From Schlegelella_A sp965246805 (GTDB lineage: Bacteria; Pseudomonadota; Gammaproteobacteria; Burkholderiales; Burkholderiaceae_C): a stretch of DNA of 64,000 nt. The stretch lies in NCBI GenBank assembly GCA_965246805.1, contig CBDFFO010000008.1, forward strand, positions 62,001 to 126,000, read 5' to 3'. Shown piece after piece: positions 1-8,333 of this stretch (position 1 is its first letter; each line of letters begins with the position of its first letter). A model generated the notes under the pieces. It ran no database searches and was not told the origin of the DNA. It was given only the letters and a program-made list of their open reading frames with translations. Both the position numbers and the translations under genes were made by a program.

Positions 1-229
1 GCGCCATCGCTTCCGAGGCGTCGAGACCCTGGCCCCTGGCCTTCCCGATCTGCTTCGAGAGCTGGTTGCGCGAGGCCTGCAGCTCTTCGGTTCGCACCTG
101 GATCGACTTTCGTTCCGACTCGAGCGATTCGAACCGCGCGACGTCGAGGAACGGTTGCGGCGACTCGCGCTTTTCGAGACCGGCGACGACCTGGGACAGG
201 TCTTTGCGCAAGAGGTTGAGGTCGAGCAT
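1..229 (-). CDS. serS: Seryl-tRNA synthetase, N-terminal part (cut by window edge)
   Basis: The reading frame starts at an ATG at 227-229 on the minus strand and runs off the left edge, giving the first 76 residues. It begins MLDLNLLRKD and continues with a charged helical stretch containing FESLESERK and ASRNQLSKQIG. This is the antiparallel coiled-coil arm by which bacterial seryl-tRNA synthetase grips the long variable arm of tRNA-Ser. The enzyme charges tRNA-Ser with serine in the cytosol. The catalytic domain lies outside the window, so integrity cannot be judged. The gene is divergent from the PAP2 phosphatase. Confidence 0.93.
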   Translation of the reverse strand, partial: MLDLNLLRKDLSQVVAGLEKRESPQPFLDVARFESLESERKSIQVRTEELQASRNQLSKQIGKARGQGLDASEAMA

Positions 230-357
230 GCAGGGTGCGGCCACAAGGGCCGGCCGATCGAAGTACAGGGTGCCGGATTGTAGGGAGCGCTGCCGCGCGG
301 TCCGGGGTCGGACCTCGCTTAGAGTCCACACGCCGCCCCCGCACTGGAGCTCGACGT

Positions 358-1104
358 TTGTTGTCCGATCACCGCACGCAAGCCACCGCACTCGCCCTGC
401 GCATGCTGCTCGCCACCGCGGCGCTCACGCTGCTGGCCTTCGTGGTGCGATGGCTCGCCGGACCTGTTTTCACCGAGGGCGCGCTCTTCGCCTACGACAC
501 GAGCCACGCGCAATGGCTGCGCGAACAGCAGACACCCGTTCTCACGCTCGTGATGCGGGTGATCAGCGCGTTGCACGGCACGATCGGCGTCCTCATGCTC
601 GCGGCGTCGTTCGCGGCGTGGCTGCAACGTCGGGGCCACGTCGCATGGGCCGTCCGCGTGTTGATGACGGTGAGCGGCGGTCTCTTGATGAACGTGGCCG
701 TCAAGAACGTGTTCAGCCGCGCGCGGCCCACGTTCGGTGGCGTGCCGGCGTCTTTGCACAGTTTCAGCTTTCCGAGCGGACACACGGTCGGCGCGACGAT
801 CTTCTACGGCCTCGTGGTGACCGTCGTGTTCGCGCTGAACAGCCGCATCGGGTTTCGCGTCGCCGCCGTCGCATTGGCGTTGGTGATGGTGCTTTGGGTC
901 GCCGTGAGCCGGTTCTATCTGGGTGCGCATTTCATCAGCGACACCGCCGGCGGCGTGGTTGTCGGGCTGCTGTGGCTCGCGTGCTGCTGGAGCGCAAGGC
1001 CGACGCAGCGGAACGACGCGCCCTCGGCAACGTCGGCAACGTCGGCAACGTCGGCCTCGTTGCCGACGGCCGCCTCGCCGTCCTCCTCTGCCTCTGGCCG
1101 GTAG
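358..1104 (+). CDS. PAP2-family membrane phosphatase
   Basis: A membrane protein of about 248 residues carrying the three signatures of type-2 phosphatidic acid phosphatases: a KNVFSRARP motif (about residues 116-124), PSGH (139-142) and a third motif from SRFYLGAH to D195. The two histidines are the expected nucleophile/acid pair. Hydrophobic segments surround the motifs. Such enzymes remove phosphate from lipid phosphates or undecaprenyl pyrophosphate at the membrane; the substrate here is unknown. I chose TTG at 358 because GGAG at 346-349 is well spaced; ATG at 403 is the alternative. The C-terminus holds an Ala-Thr-Ser run coded by an exact 9-bp repeat. The next gene, a lipid kinase, starts at the base after the stop, so the pair probably acts on lipid phosphates together. 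Confidence 0.85.
   Translation: MLSDHRTQATALALRMLLATAALTLLAFVVRWLAGPVFTEGALFAYDTSHAQWLREQQTPVLTLVMRVISALHGTIGVLMLAASFAAWLQRRGHVAWAVRVLMTVSGGLLMNVAVKNVFSRARPTFGGVPASLHSFSFPSGHTVGATIFYGLVVTVVFALNSRIGFRVAAVALALVMVLWVAVSRFYLGAHFISDTAGGVVVGLLWLACCWSARPTQRNDAPSATSATSATSASLPTAASPSSSASGR
1024..1050 (+). repeat. Three exact copies of a 9-bp unit inside the PAP2 gene
   Basis: The unit TCGGCAACG occurs three times in direct succession, followed by a partial fourth copy. Each unit adds three residues (Ala-Thr-Ser) to the tail of the PAP2 phosphatase, so copy-number change would alter length without a frameshift. Confidence 0.8.
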
Positions 1105-2055
1105 ATGAACCGCTCTCACGCGTTTATCCTGAACGCCCGCGCCGGTTCCGCGCGGGGCGATGGCGGGCTCGACCCGCATCGCACGCGCATCGACGCCCTA
1201 GCCGCCGGCGGCCCCGTCGAACTGGTGCAGGGCGGCGACGACATCCGCGCTGCGATCGACCGCGCCCTCGCCGCCGGTTGCACCTGCATCGTCGCCGGGG
1301 GCGGCGACGGCACCATCAACGCGGTCGCGTCACGTCTGGTCGGCACCGACACCGTGCTCGGCGTGCTGCCGCTCGGCACGCTCAATCACTTCGCGAAGGA
1401 CCTGAAGCTACCGCTCGACGTTGCGGCCGCGCTCGACGTGATCGAAGCCGGCCACGTGCTGGCGGTCGATGTCGGCGAGGTCAATGGCCACGCCTTCCTC
1501 AACAACTCGAGCCTCGGGCTCTACCCGCGCATCGTGGCCGGGCGGGATCGCCAACAGGAGCGGCTGGGCTGGGGCAAATGGCCCGCGTTTGCGTGGGCGA
1601 CGGTCGGCGCGCTGCGGCGCTACCCGTTCCTCGACATCCGTCTCGCTGTCGAGGGCGGGTCCGACGCGGCCTACCGGACGCCCTTCCTCTTCGTCGGCAA
1701 CAACCACTACAACATGGAAGGCGTCGACCTGGGCACGCGAGGCACGCTCACCGACGGGTTGCTTAGCCTCTATTTCGCGAACCGCACCGGCCGGCTGGGC
1801 CTGGTGCGTCTCGCGTTCCACGCGCTGCTGGGCACGCTGTCGCAAGCGCGCGATTTCAACGCGCTCACCGCCGCCTCTTTCACGGTCGAGACCCGTCACA
1901 AGCGGATCGCGGTCGCGACAGACGGCGAGGTGCAGGTGATGGAGGCGCCGTTGTGCTACCGCGTGCGACCGGGCGCGCTGAAGGTGCTGGCGCCGCCGCC
2001 GGCGTCGAACGATTCGACCATCACACGCTCGAACGAGTCCGACGCTGGCGCGTAG
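1105..2055 (+). CDS. Diacylglycerol kinase-type lipid kinase
   Basis: A 316-residue protein of the diacylglycerol/YegS lipid kinase family. The nucleotide-binding motif GGGDGT is at residues 65-70 and the second loop GTLNHFA at 91-97, as expected for the NAD-kinase-like catalytic domain. The C-terminal half has the beta-rich domain of this family (VEGG, FLFVGNNHYNMEG, VATDGE). It would phosphorylate a membrane lipid with ATP; the exact lipid cannot be told. Its ATG follows the PAP2 stop directly (TAGATG), suggesting coupled translation. The last 100 bases overlap the 3' end of the convergent metallophosphoesterase gene. Confidence 0.87.
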   Translation: MNRSHAFILNARAGSARGDGGLDPHRTRIDALAAGGPVELVQGGDDIRAAIDRALAAGCTCIVAGGGDGTINAVASRLVGTDTVLGVLPLGTLNHFAKDLKLPLDVAAALDVIEAGHVLAVDVGEVNGHAFLNNSSLGLYPRIVAGRDRQQERLGWGKWPAFAWATVGALRRYPFLDIRLAVEGGSDAAYRTPFLFVGNNHYNMEGVDLGTRGTLTDGLLSLYFANRTGRLGLVRLAFHALLGTLSQARDFNALTAASFTVETRHKRIAVATDGEVQVMEAPLCYRVRPGALKVLAPPPASNDSTITRSNESDAGA

Positions 2056-2801
2056 TCCCAGCGTTCGACATCGCAGCGCCGCGGCGCCGAGGCGTGGTCG
2101 CGTTGCCGAATGAGGTTGACCGAGTTGTTCGCTTCATGGCGCAGCCGCGACGAGACGGCGGTGCCCGCCTGCACCGCCCAGGTTCGCTGCGTGGCGTCGC
2201 CCCGCAGGTCTAGTTTCACGACGTAAGGCAGGTGGATGTGGCCGCCGAGGATCAGGTCGGCGCCCGCCGCCGACCATTGCGCGATCGCCTCCGCATGGCC
2301 GTGCACCAGGTCGTGCGCATCGCGCTCGCGGTAGACCGCGACCGGCTGGTGCGTGACGACGACGCGCAACTGCTCGCGACGCGCGGCCCGCAGGCGCGCG
2401 GCCACGCGGTCCCTCTGCGTCGCCGAGATCTCGCCTTCGTTGTGGCGCCTGCGACGGGTCGTCTTGACGGTGACGACGAGCCAGTGGGGCGCGTCGAGCA
2501 CCGGTTCGAGTTCGTCGCCGAACGCCCGCTGGAAACGCGCATACGGCGTGAACGCCCGCATGGCGATATTGAGCAGCGGAATGTCGTGGTTGCCCGGTAT
2601 CGCGATCTGCGTCGCGATGCCAAGCCGATCGACGAACGCGCGCGCGGCGCTGAACTGCGCGTGCGTCGCCCGTTGCGTGATGTCGCCCGACAGCACCAGC
2701 AGGTCGGGCCGCTCGCGCGCCGCGAACCTGACGAGCGCCTCCACCACCGGGGCGCGTTCGGTGCCGAAATGCGGGTCGGACACCTGGAGCAGCAAGGTCA
2801 T
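1956..2801 (-). CDS. Metallophosphoesterase
   Basis: A 281-residue calcineurin-like phosphoesterase. All metal-binding blocks are visible in order: DPHF (residues 9-12), GDIT (39-42), GNHD (70-73), THQP and GGHIHLP in the C-terminal half. The family binds two metal ions and hydrolyses phosphodiesters or phosphomonoesters; relatives include cyclic-nucleotide phosphodiesterases and UDP-diacylglucosamine hydrolases, and I cannot choose between them. ATG at 2799-2801 puts the first motif directly at the N-terminus, as usual; an upstream in-frame start would only add low-complexity sequence. The tail overlaps the convergent lipid kinase gene by 100 bp. It is divergent from feoA. Confidence 0.87.
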   Translation of the reverse strand: MTLLLQVSDPHFGTERAPVVEALVRFAARERPDLLVLSGDITQRATHAQFSAARAFVDRLGIATQIAIPGNHDIPLLNIAMRAFTPYARFQRAFGDELEPVLDAPHWLVVTVKTTRRRRHNEGEISATQRDRVAARLRAARREQLRVVVTHQPVAVYRERDAHDLVHGHAEAIAQWSAAGADLILGGHIHLPYVVKLDLRGDATQRTWAVQAGTAVSSRLRHEANNSVNLIRQRDHASAPRRCDVERWDYAPASDSFERVMVESFDAGGGASTFSAPGRTR

Positions 2802-2973
2802 GGTGGCGGGGGAGGAACGGGTTGTGGGTGTCGAGGAGGGCTTTGGCAATCGGCGTGGCCGTCGCTCGAGGCGGTCGCCCTCGCAGCGGCGGGGAATCGA
2901 CCGGACCGAGCATAAACGCCGCTATCCGGCCCACCGCGCAAGGCCTTGCAACGCCCGGCCCGGCCTCGTAGTT

Positions 2974-2992
2974 GATAATGATTCGCATTGTC
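2974..2992. promoter_or_regulatory. Fur-box-like site before feoA
   Basis: The 19-bp sequence GATAATGATTCGCATTGTC matches the classical Fur consensus (GATAATGATAATCATTATC) at 15 of 19 positions, with both hexamer arms nearly intact. It lies 47 bp before the feoA start, in the interval between feoA and the divergent phosphoesterase. Iron-loaded Fur would repress ferrous iron uptake here. Site by sequence match only. Confidence 0.75.
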
Positions 2993-3039
2993 AAAGCCGG
3001 CCCGGGGTGTCTTGGGCCGGCGTTCCCGCCGCGCCGAAC

Positions 3040-3312
3040 ATGTCCCCCACTGCCATCCGCACGCCCTTGCGCACGCTCGCCGAGCTGCCGGTCGGCATGC
3101 CAGCGACCGTGTCGGGCGTGGTCTCGGCGTCGCCCGAAGTCGATGCGGTGGCGCTGCGTCGCCTCGGCGAACTCGGTTTCATTCCGGGTGAGCCGGTACG
3201 CATGGTGCAGCGCGGGCCGGGCGGCCGCGAGCCGCTCGCGGTCCGCATCGGCGAGACGATGTTCGCACTGCGCCTGATCGAGGCCCAATGCATCGAGATC
3301 GCGTGGATCTGA
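3040..3312 (+). CDS. feoA: Ferrous iron transport protein A
   Basis: A 90-residue SH3-like FeoA protein with the typical pattern LGELGFIPGEPVRMVQRGP, followed by EPLAVRIGETMFALRLIEA. FeoA is a small cytosolic partner needed for FeoB-mediated ferrous iron import. The ATG at 3040 gives a normal family length; longer frames upstream are not FeoA-like. It is the first gene of an operon with feoB (17 bp downstream) and a small cysteine-rich protein, behind a Fur-box-like site. Confidence 0.9.
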   Translation: MSPTAIRTPLRTLAELPVGMPATVSGVVSASPEVDAVALRRLGELGFIPGEPVRMVQRGPGGREPLAVRIGETMFALRLIEAQCIEIAWI

Positions 3313-3329
3313 GGGTGGCCCGAATCACC

Positions 3330-5231
3330 ATGACCACCTCGCTCAACGTCCCTTTCCACGCGTCGCCGTGGAGCGTCGCGCTGGTCGGCAACCCGAACTG
3401 CGGCAAGACGGCGCTCTTCAATCTGCTGACCGGTGCGCGCCAGAAGGTCGCGAACTACGCCGGCGTGACGGTCGAGCGCAAGGTCGGCATCGCGAAGCTG
3501 CGCAACGGCCAGAGCGTGTCGGTCGTCGACCTGCCCGGCGCGTACAGCCTTTCGCCGGTGACGCCCGACGAGCAGGTGACGCTCGAGGTGATCGAAGGCC
3601 GCCGGCACGGTGAAGCGGCGCCCGACGCGATCGTCGCGGTGGTCGATGCGACCAACCTGCGCATGAACCTTCGGCTCGTGCTCGAACTGTTGCGCCTCGG
3701 CAAGCCGACGATGGTCGCGCTCAACATGGCCGACGTGGCGCGCGCCGAGGGGCTCGACATCGACGTGGCCGGCCTCGCGCGCGAGCTCGGCTGCCCGGTG
3801 GTCGAGACGGTGGCGGTGAAGAGCGACGGCCACGCGCAACTGCTCGCGCTGATGGAGTCGCAGCTCGGCCAGGTCGGCAACGGCATTGCGGCGCGCGAGT
3901 CGATGCCCGAAGCCCGCTCGTCTGCCGATCTGCAACGCGAGGTGCGCCGCATCCTCGCGCTCGTCGCGCCCGTCGCCGCGCGCACCGATCGTTTCCAGCA
4001 CCACATCGATGCGGTCGTGATGCACCCGGTGTGGGGCCTGGTGCTGCTGGCTGCGGTGCTGTTCCTGATGTTCCAGGCCGTCTTCTCGTGGGCCACCTTG
4101 CCGATGGATGCGATCAAGGCCGTGATGGCCGCCGCCGGCGACTGGACCGGCGCCCACATGAGCGACGGGCCGCTGAAGAGCCTGCTCGTCGACGGCGTGA
4201 TCGCCGGCGCCGGCAGCGTGGTCGTCTTCTTGCCGCAGATCCTGATCCTCTTCCTGTTCATCCTGGTGCTGGAAGACTCGGGCTATCTGCCGCGCGCCGC
4301 CTTCCTGCTCGACAACCTGATGGGCAAGGTCGGCCTCTCCGGCCGCGCGTTCATTCCACTGCTGTCGAGCTTCGCGTGCGCCATTCCCGGCATCATGGCC
4401 ACGCGCACCATCACGCACTGGAAAGACCGGCTCGCGACCATCATGGTCGCGCCGCTCATGACCTGCTCGGCCCGGTTGCCGGTCTACGCCTTGCTGATCG
4501 GCGCGTTCGTTCCCGATCGGGCTGTCGGCATCTTCAACCTGCGCGGCCTGACGCTCTTCGTGCTCTACGTCGCCGGCGTGCTGTCGGCGATGGGGGTGGC
4601 ATACGTGCTCAAACGCGTGTGGATCAAGAGCCGCTACCAGCCGTTGATGCTCGAGCTGCCGCCTTATCGCATGCCGAGCGCGCGCAACCTCGCGCAGGGC
4701 TTGTGGGAACGCGGCGCGATCTTCATGCGCCGTGTCGGCGGCATCATCTTCGCGCTGGTGGTGGTGTTGTGGTTCCTGTCGAGCTTTCCGGCGCCGCCCG
4801 CCGGCTTGGATCCCGCAACCGCGGGGCCGGCGATTCAGTACAGCATCGCCGGTCGACTCGGCGGACTGCTGCAACACGTGTTCGCGCCGATCGGCTTCAA
4901 CTGGCAAATCTCGATCGCGCTGGTGCCCGGCCTGGCGGCGCGCGAAGTCGCCGTGGGCGCGCTTGGCACGGTGTATTCGATGTCGGCCTCGAGCAGCACG
5001 GTCGCCGAAGCGCTGTCGCCGGTCATCGCGAAGAGCTGGTCGCTCGCGACCGCGTACTCGCTGCTCGCCTGGTACGTGTTCGCGCCGCAATGCCTCTCGA
5101 CGCTCGCGGTCGTGAAGCGCGAGACCAACTCGTGGCGCTACCCGCTGCTGATGGCGGGGTATCTGTTCGCGCTCGCATATGTCGCGTCGTTCATCACCTA
5201 CCGCACCGCGCTCTGGATCGGGGCGGGCTGA
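3330..5231 (+). CDS. feoB: Ferrous iron transporter B
   Basis: A 633-residue protein with an N-terminal GTPase domain: G1 GNPNCGKT near residue 20, G3 DLPGAYSL and G4 NMAD, followed by the helical switch domain. After about residue 230 come the membrane segments with two Gate-type blocks (SGRAFIPLLSSFACAIPG and PGLAAREVAVGALG). FeoB imports Fe(II) across the inner membrane, with GTP hydrolysis controlling transport. The ATG at 3330 leaves a short tail before the G1 loop. It is shorter than the E. coli protein (773 residues), as in the compact FeoB type. It follows feoA closely and ends two bases before the next small gene. Confidence 0.95.
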   Translation: MTTSLNVPFHASPWSVALVGNPNCGKTALFNLLTGARQKVANYAGVTVERKVGIAKLRNGQSVSVVDLPGAYSLSPVTPDEQVTLEVIEGRRHGEAAPDAIVAVVDATNLRMNLRLVLELLRLGKPTMVALNMADVARAEGLDIDVAGLARELGCPVVETVAVKSDGHAQLLALMESQLGQVGNGIAARESMPEARSSADLQREVRRILALVAPVAARTDRFQHHIDAVVMHPVWGLVLLAAVLFLMFQAVFSWATLPMDAIKAVMAAAGDWTGAHMSDGPLKSLLVDGVIAGAGSVVVFLPQILILFLFILVLEDSGYLPRAAFLLDNLMGKVGLSGRAFIPLLSSFACAIPGIMATRTITHWKDRLATIMVAPLMTCSARLPVYALLIGAFVPDRAVGIFNLRGLTLFVLYVAGVLSAMGVAYVLKRVWIKSRYQPLMLELPPYRMPSARNLAQGLWERGAIFMRRVGGIIFALVVVLWFLSSFPAPPAGLDPATAGPAIQYSIAGRLGGLLQHVFAPIGFNWQISIALVPGLAAREVAVGALGTVYSMSASSSTVAEALSPVIAKSWSLATAYSLLAWYVFAPQCLSTLAVVKRETNSWRYPLLMAGYLFALAYVASFITYRTALWIGAG

Positions 5232-5233
5232 CC

Positions 5234-5548
5234 ATGCAATCCGTCGTCGTCTCGGTGATCGTCGCGTGCTGCGTGGTCTATGCGGGCTGGTCGCTGGCGC
5301 CGGCCGCCTGGCGGCGTGCGCTCGCCTCGAACCTGTTGCGCTTCGCGTGGCCCGCGCGCTTCAACAGGTGGCTGCAAAAGCACGCGACGGTCACGAGCGG
5401 CTGCGCTTGCGACGGATGCGACCGCAACACGTCGGCCGCCAAAGCGACCAGCCTCCCATCGGCCTCGCCGACGCGCCCGGCATCGGTTCAACCGATCACG
5501 TTTCACCCGCGTCAGAACCCTCGCCAGAAACCTCCGGCATCGGCGTGA
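5234..5548 (+). CDS. Small membrane protein with Cys motif, next to feoB
   Basis: A 104-residue protein beginning with a single membrane helix (residues 2-24, VVVSVIVACCVVYAGW). A short basic stretch follows, then a compact cysteine cluster, GCACDGC, near residue 58, and a Pro/Ser-rich tail. It starts two bases after the feoB stop, so it is co-transcribed. Small proteins of this layout occur after feoB in Burkholderiales (DUF6587-like, from memory) and may take the place of FeoC; the cysteines could bind iron or an Fe-S cluster, which is inference. The 3' end overlaps the convergent ispH gene by 53 bp. Confidence 0.75.
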   Translation: MQSVVVSVIVACCVVYAGWSLAPAAWRRALASNLLRFAWPARFNRWLQKHATVTSGCACDGCDRNTSAAKATSLPSASPTRPASVQPITFHPRQNPRQKPPASA

Positions 5549-6575
5549 GCGCGCCCATCGACTTGTCGCCGAGGCCCATTGGCAACGGGAAGTGGATGGT
5601 TTCGATCGCGCCCGGCACGCTACGCACCGAGATCGCGCCGAGCGCCCGCAGCCGCGCGATCACCTGCTGAACGAGGATCTCGGGCGCCGATGCGCCCGCC
5701 GTCAAGCCGACGCGGCGCTTGCCCGTGAACCACGACGGATCGAGGTCTGCAGGCGAGTCGACCATGTGCGCATCGGTGCCGAGCCGCTCGGCGAGCTCGC
5801 GCAGGCGGTTGCTGTTCGAGCTGGTCGGGCTGCCGACCACCACCATCACGTCGACGGCCGGCGCGAGCACCTTCACCGCGTCTTGACGGTTCTGCGTCGC
5901 GTAGCAGATGTCCTGCTGCTTCGGCTCGCGCACGTTCGGGAAACGCCGCTTCACGGCCGCGAGAATCTCAGCCGCGTCGTCGACCGACAGCGTGGTCTGC
6001 GTGACGACCGCAAGCGGCAGGGTGTCGTCGAGCACGATTCGGTCGACATCGGCCACGTCCTCGACCAGGTGAATGCCGTGCTCGAGCTGACCCATCGTGC
6101 CTTCGACTTCCGGATGGCCCTTGTGGCCGATCATGATGAATTCGTAGCCCTGCTTCGCCAGCTTCGCGACCTCGACGTGCACCTTCGTCACGAGCGGGCA
6201 CGTCGCGTCGAACACGCTGAAGCCGCGCATCGCCGCTTCGGCGCGGATGGCTTGCGACACGCCGTGTGCGCTGAAAACCAGCGTCGCGCCGGGCGGCACC
6301 TCGGCGAGGTCTTCGATGAAGATCGCGCCCTTCGCTTTCAGGTCGTCGACCACATACGTGTTGTGCACGATCTCGTGACGCACGTAGATCGGTCGGCCGA
6401 ACTTCACGAGCGCGCGTTCGACGATCTCGATCGCACGGTCGACACCCGCACAGAAGCCGCGCGGCTCGGCAAGCAAGACCTCGTCGACGCGCATCTCGTC
6501 AGCGCCGCGCGGCGCTAAGGCGGTCACCATCGAGTCGTGCGACGGCTCGTGGATCGGGCCGGTCGCGTCATTCAT
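5496..6575 (-). CDS. ispH: 4-hydroxy-3-methylbut-2-enyl diphosphate reductase
   Basis: A 359-residue IspH (LytB) protein, the last enzyme of the non-mevalonate isoprenoid pathway, which reduces HMBPP to IPP and DMAPP. The three cluster-binding cysteines are present in RGFCAGV, DATCPLV and QDICYATQ, as are the substrate motifs SAHGVS, GHKGHPE and GSPTSSNS. The ATG at 6575 overlaps the fkpB stop as TGATG, suggesting translational coupling. This gives about 28 extra residues before MRVDEVLLAEPRG, where many homologues begin, so an internal start is possible. The fkpB-ispH (slpA-lytB) order is widely conserved. Confidence 0.95.
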   Translation of the reverse strand: MNDATGPIHEPSHDSMVTALAPRGADEMRVDEVLLAEPRGFCAGVDRAIEIVERALVKFGRPIYVRHEIVHNTYVVDDLKAKGAIFIEDLAEVPPGATLVFSAHGVSQAIRAEAAMRGFSVFDATCPLVTKVHVEVAKLAKQGYEFIMIGHKGHPEVEGTMGQLEHGIHLVEDVADVDRIVLDDTLPLAVVTQTTLSVDDAAEILAAVKRRFPNVREPKQQDICYATQNRQDAVKVLAPAVDVMVVVGSPTSSNSNRLRELAERLGTDAHMVDSPADLDPSWFTGKRRVGLTAGASAPEILVQQVIARLRALGAISVRSVPGAIETIHFPLPMGLGDKSMGALTPMPEVSGEGSDAGET

Positions 6576-7015
6576 CACAGCACGCTCACCAGATGCACCT
6601 CGAAACGCACGGGCCGGCCGGCGAGCGGATGGTTGAAGTCGAAGAGCAGCGATTCGGTGTCGACGTCGCGCACGACGCCGGCGTACCGGCCCTGGCCATC
6701 CGGCATCGGGAAGTGCACCACATCACCGACGAGGTAATCACGGTCGGCGTCGCCGAGGCGGTCGAGCATCGAGCGGCCGACGCGTTGCAGAAGTTCAGCG
6801 TTGCGCTCGCCGAAAGCCTCGCCAGGCGCCAGATCGAACGATGCGCGAGCGCCCTCTTCCAGACCAATCAAGCACGCTTCCATCGCGGGCGCGAGTTCGC
6901 CGGTGCCCAGCGACAGCGTTGCGGGATGGTCGTTGAAGGTGTTGACGAGGTCGTCGCCTTCGGGTCCGCTCAGGCGGTAGTGCAGAGTCAGGAACGACCC
7001 TTGGGTGACGTGCAT
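6575..7015 (-). CDS. fkpB: FKBP-type peptidyl-prolyl cis-trans isomerase (SlpA type)
   Basis: A 146-residue SlpA/FkpB-type FKBP. It has the N-terminal FKBP strand VTQGSFLTLHYRL, the LGTGELAPAMEACLIGLEEG block, and the inserted flap with APGEAFGERNAELLQ that gives this subfamily its chaperone activity. It catalyses proline isomerisation and helps protein folding in the cytosol. It lies directly upstream of ispH with a one-base overlap, a pairing conserved across proteobacteria. Confidence 0.9.
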   Translation of the reverse strand: MHVTQGSFLTLHYRLSGPEGDDLVNTFNDHPATLSLGTGELAPAMEACLIGLEEGARASFDLAPGEAFGERNAELLQRVGRSMLDRLGDADRDYLVGDVVHFPMPDGQGRYAGVVRDVDTESLLFDFNHPLAGRPVRFEVHLVSVL

Positions 7016-7165
7016 CGAGAGTGGCTCCGCGGAAGATCCGCGCGTTGAACGACCCTCATTTTACGAGCTAGAGGTTGGGAGCTGCGGCACCGTGCGTGAT
7101 CGGCCTGCGGCCAGCGCGAATCTCAAGCACCGCGTCCTGCAATTTTTGCCGCGCCCAGCACGAGA

Positions 7166-8230
7166 TCACACTCCTGCTCGGTACGGAAAGCGGTGCTTGA
7201 GTAGGTTGATCGGTCCTTCGAACCATCGCCAGGACGCCGCCGCGCAAATCACCGAAACGCTGCCGATCATCGCGAGCAGCAGGGGACCCGTTGTTGGGAA
7301 AGGCAGGCCGAGGCGCCGTGCGGCGGCGCTACCCAGGAAGTGCAACGGCACGTGATAAAGGTAGATCCCATAGCTGATGCGGCCAATGTAGGCCGCGGGC
7401 CGCGACGACATTGCCGCGCCTACAAGACCCCGGAACCCGGTGGCCGCCTTGGAGACGACGCCCGCAAACGCCACGGCCCAGGCGAATTCGACGACGATGT
7501 AGGAGACGGCGAAGTCGTCTCCGACCCATGCTGCAGCGAGCGCGATTTGGTACGAGGCCAACAGGACGCCTGCAGCGAGAGCCGCGCGCTCCAGGATGAA
7601 ACGTTGCAGCGGCCGTGCAGCGATCACCGCGAGAAGCGCCCCCAGACCGAGGGCATCGAACGACGCCCACGGCAGGACCAGGAGCGTCGTGTCGTGTTCG
7701 AGTCCAGCCACATAGCCCAGCCATCGCGACGCGACTGCACCGAAGACGACCGACCCGATCGCAGGGGCGAGGGCGCGGCGGGGCAGATGCATGATCAGCA
7801 ACGGCCACACCAGATAGAACTGCTCCTCGGTGGCTAGACTCCACAGGTGGATGACAGGCCAGGGCCGCCACGCCTGCTGCATCGCGAAATAGAAATTGCT
7901 GAGAAAGGCGAGGTGCACGGGGAGGGATCCCTGGATCCCGGACGAGGGGACGAGCGCCAGCACCAGCAGCACGAGAAAATAGGCTGGCGCGATCCGGAGC
8001 AGTCGCCGGGTGTAGAAGTTGCGCAGCACCGGCCTCCATCCGGCGGCCGCGCCGGTCTCGACCAGCGTGCGGCAGTCGAGGAGGATGGACGTGATGAGAA
8101 AGCCGCTCAACACGAAAAAGAGTTGCACCCCTCGCCGACCGGATGGCGCGAGTTCGGGCCAGAAGTGAAACGCCAGTACCGTCAGCACGGCGGCCGCCCG
8201 CAGCCCATCCAGTTGCGTCCTATGCTGCAT
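7166..8230 (-). CDS. Acyltransferase 3 family membrane protein
   Basis: A 354-residue integral membrane O-acyltransferase of the OafA/YrhL type. It opens with QLDGLRAAAVLTVLAFHFW, holding the family histidine, and has the GVQLFFVLSGFLI segment, RRLLRIAPAYF, and the characteristic LWSLATEEQFYLVWP. About ten hydrophobic segments follow one another. Such proteins transfer acetyl or other acyl groups onto surface polysaccharide or LPS sugars. ATG at 8228-8230 places the first motif at the N-terminus. No periplasmic SGNH domain is fused. It starts a run of glycan genes, so modification of the glycan made by its neighbours is the likely role (inference). Confidence 0.87.
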   Translation of the reverse strand: MQHRTQLDGLRAAAVLTVLAFHFWPELAPSGRRGVQLFFVLSGFLITSILLDCRTLVETGAAAGWRPVLRNFYTRRLLRIAPAYFLVLLVLALVPSSGIQGSLPVHLAFLSNFYFAMQQAWRPWPVIHLWSLATEEQFYLVWPLLIMHLPRRALAPAIGSVVFGAVASRWLGYVAGLEHDTTLLVLPWASFDALGLGALLAVIAARPLQRFILERAALAAGVLLASYQIALAAAWVGDDFAVSYIVVEFAWAVAFAGVVSKAATGFRGLVGAAMSSRPAAYIGRISYGIYLYHVPLHFLGSAAARRLGLPFPTTGPLLLAMIGSVSVICAAASWRWFEGPINLLKHRFPYRAGV

Positions 8231-8333
8231 CGGCCCGCCCTGTCGTGCAGCACGAACGGCCCGAGACTTGTCGTGCCGGCCGCCGAGCCCCATTACCGAT
8301 ATCCGCGCTCCCGATCGAAGCTCTCATGAGAAT

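Noticed and set aside
2802..3039. Possible coding frame through the feoA upstream region
   Set aside because: The frame is open only because of GC content; the FeoA family starts at 3040 and the Fur-box-like site lies in the interval.
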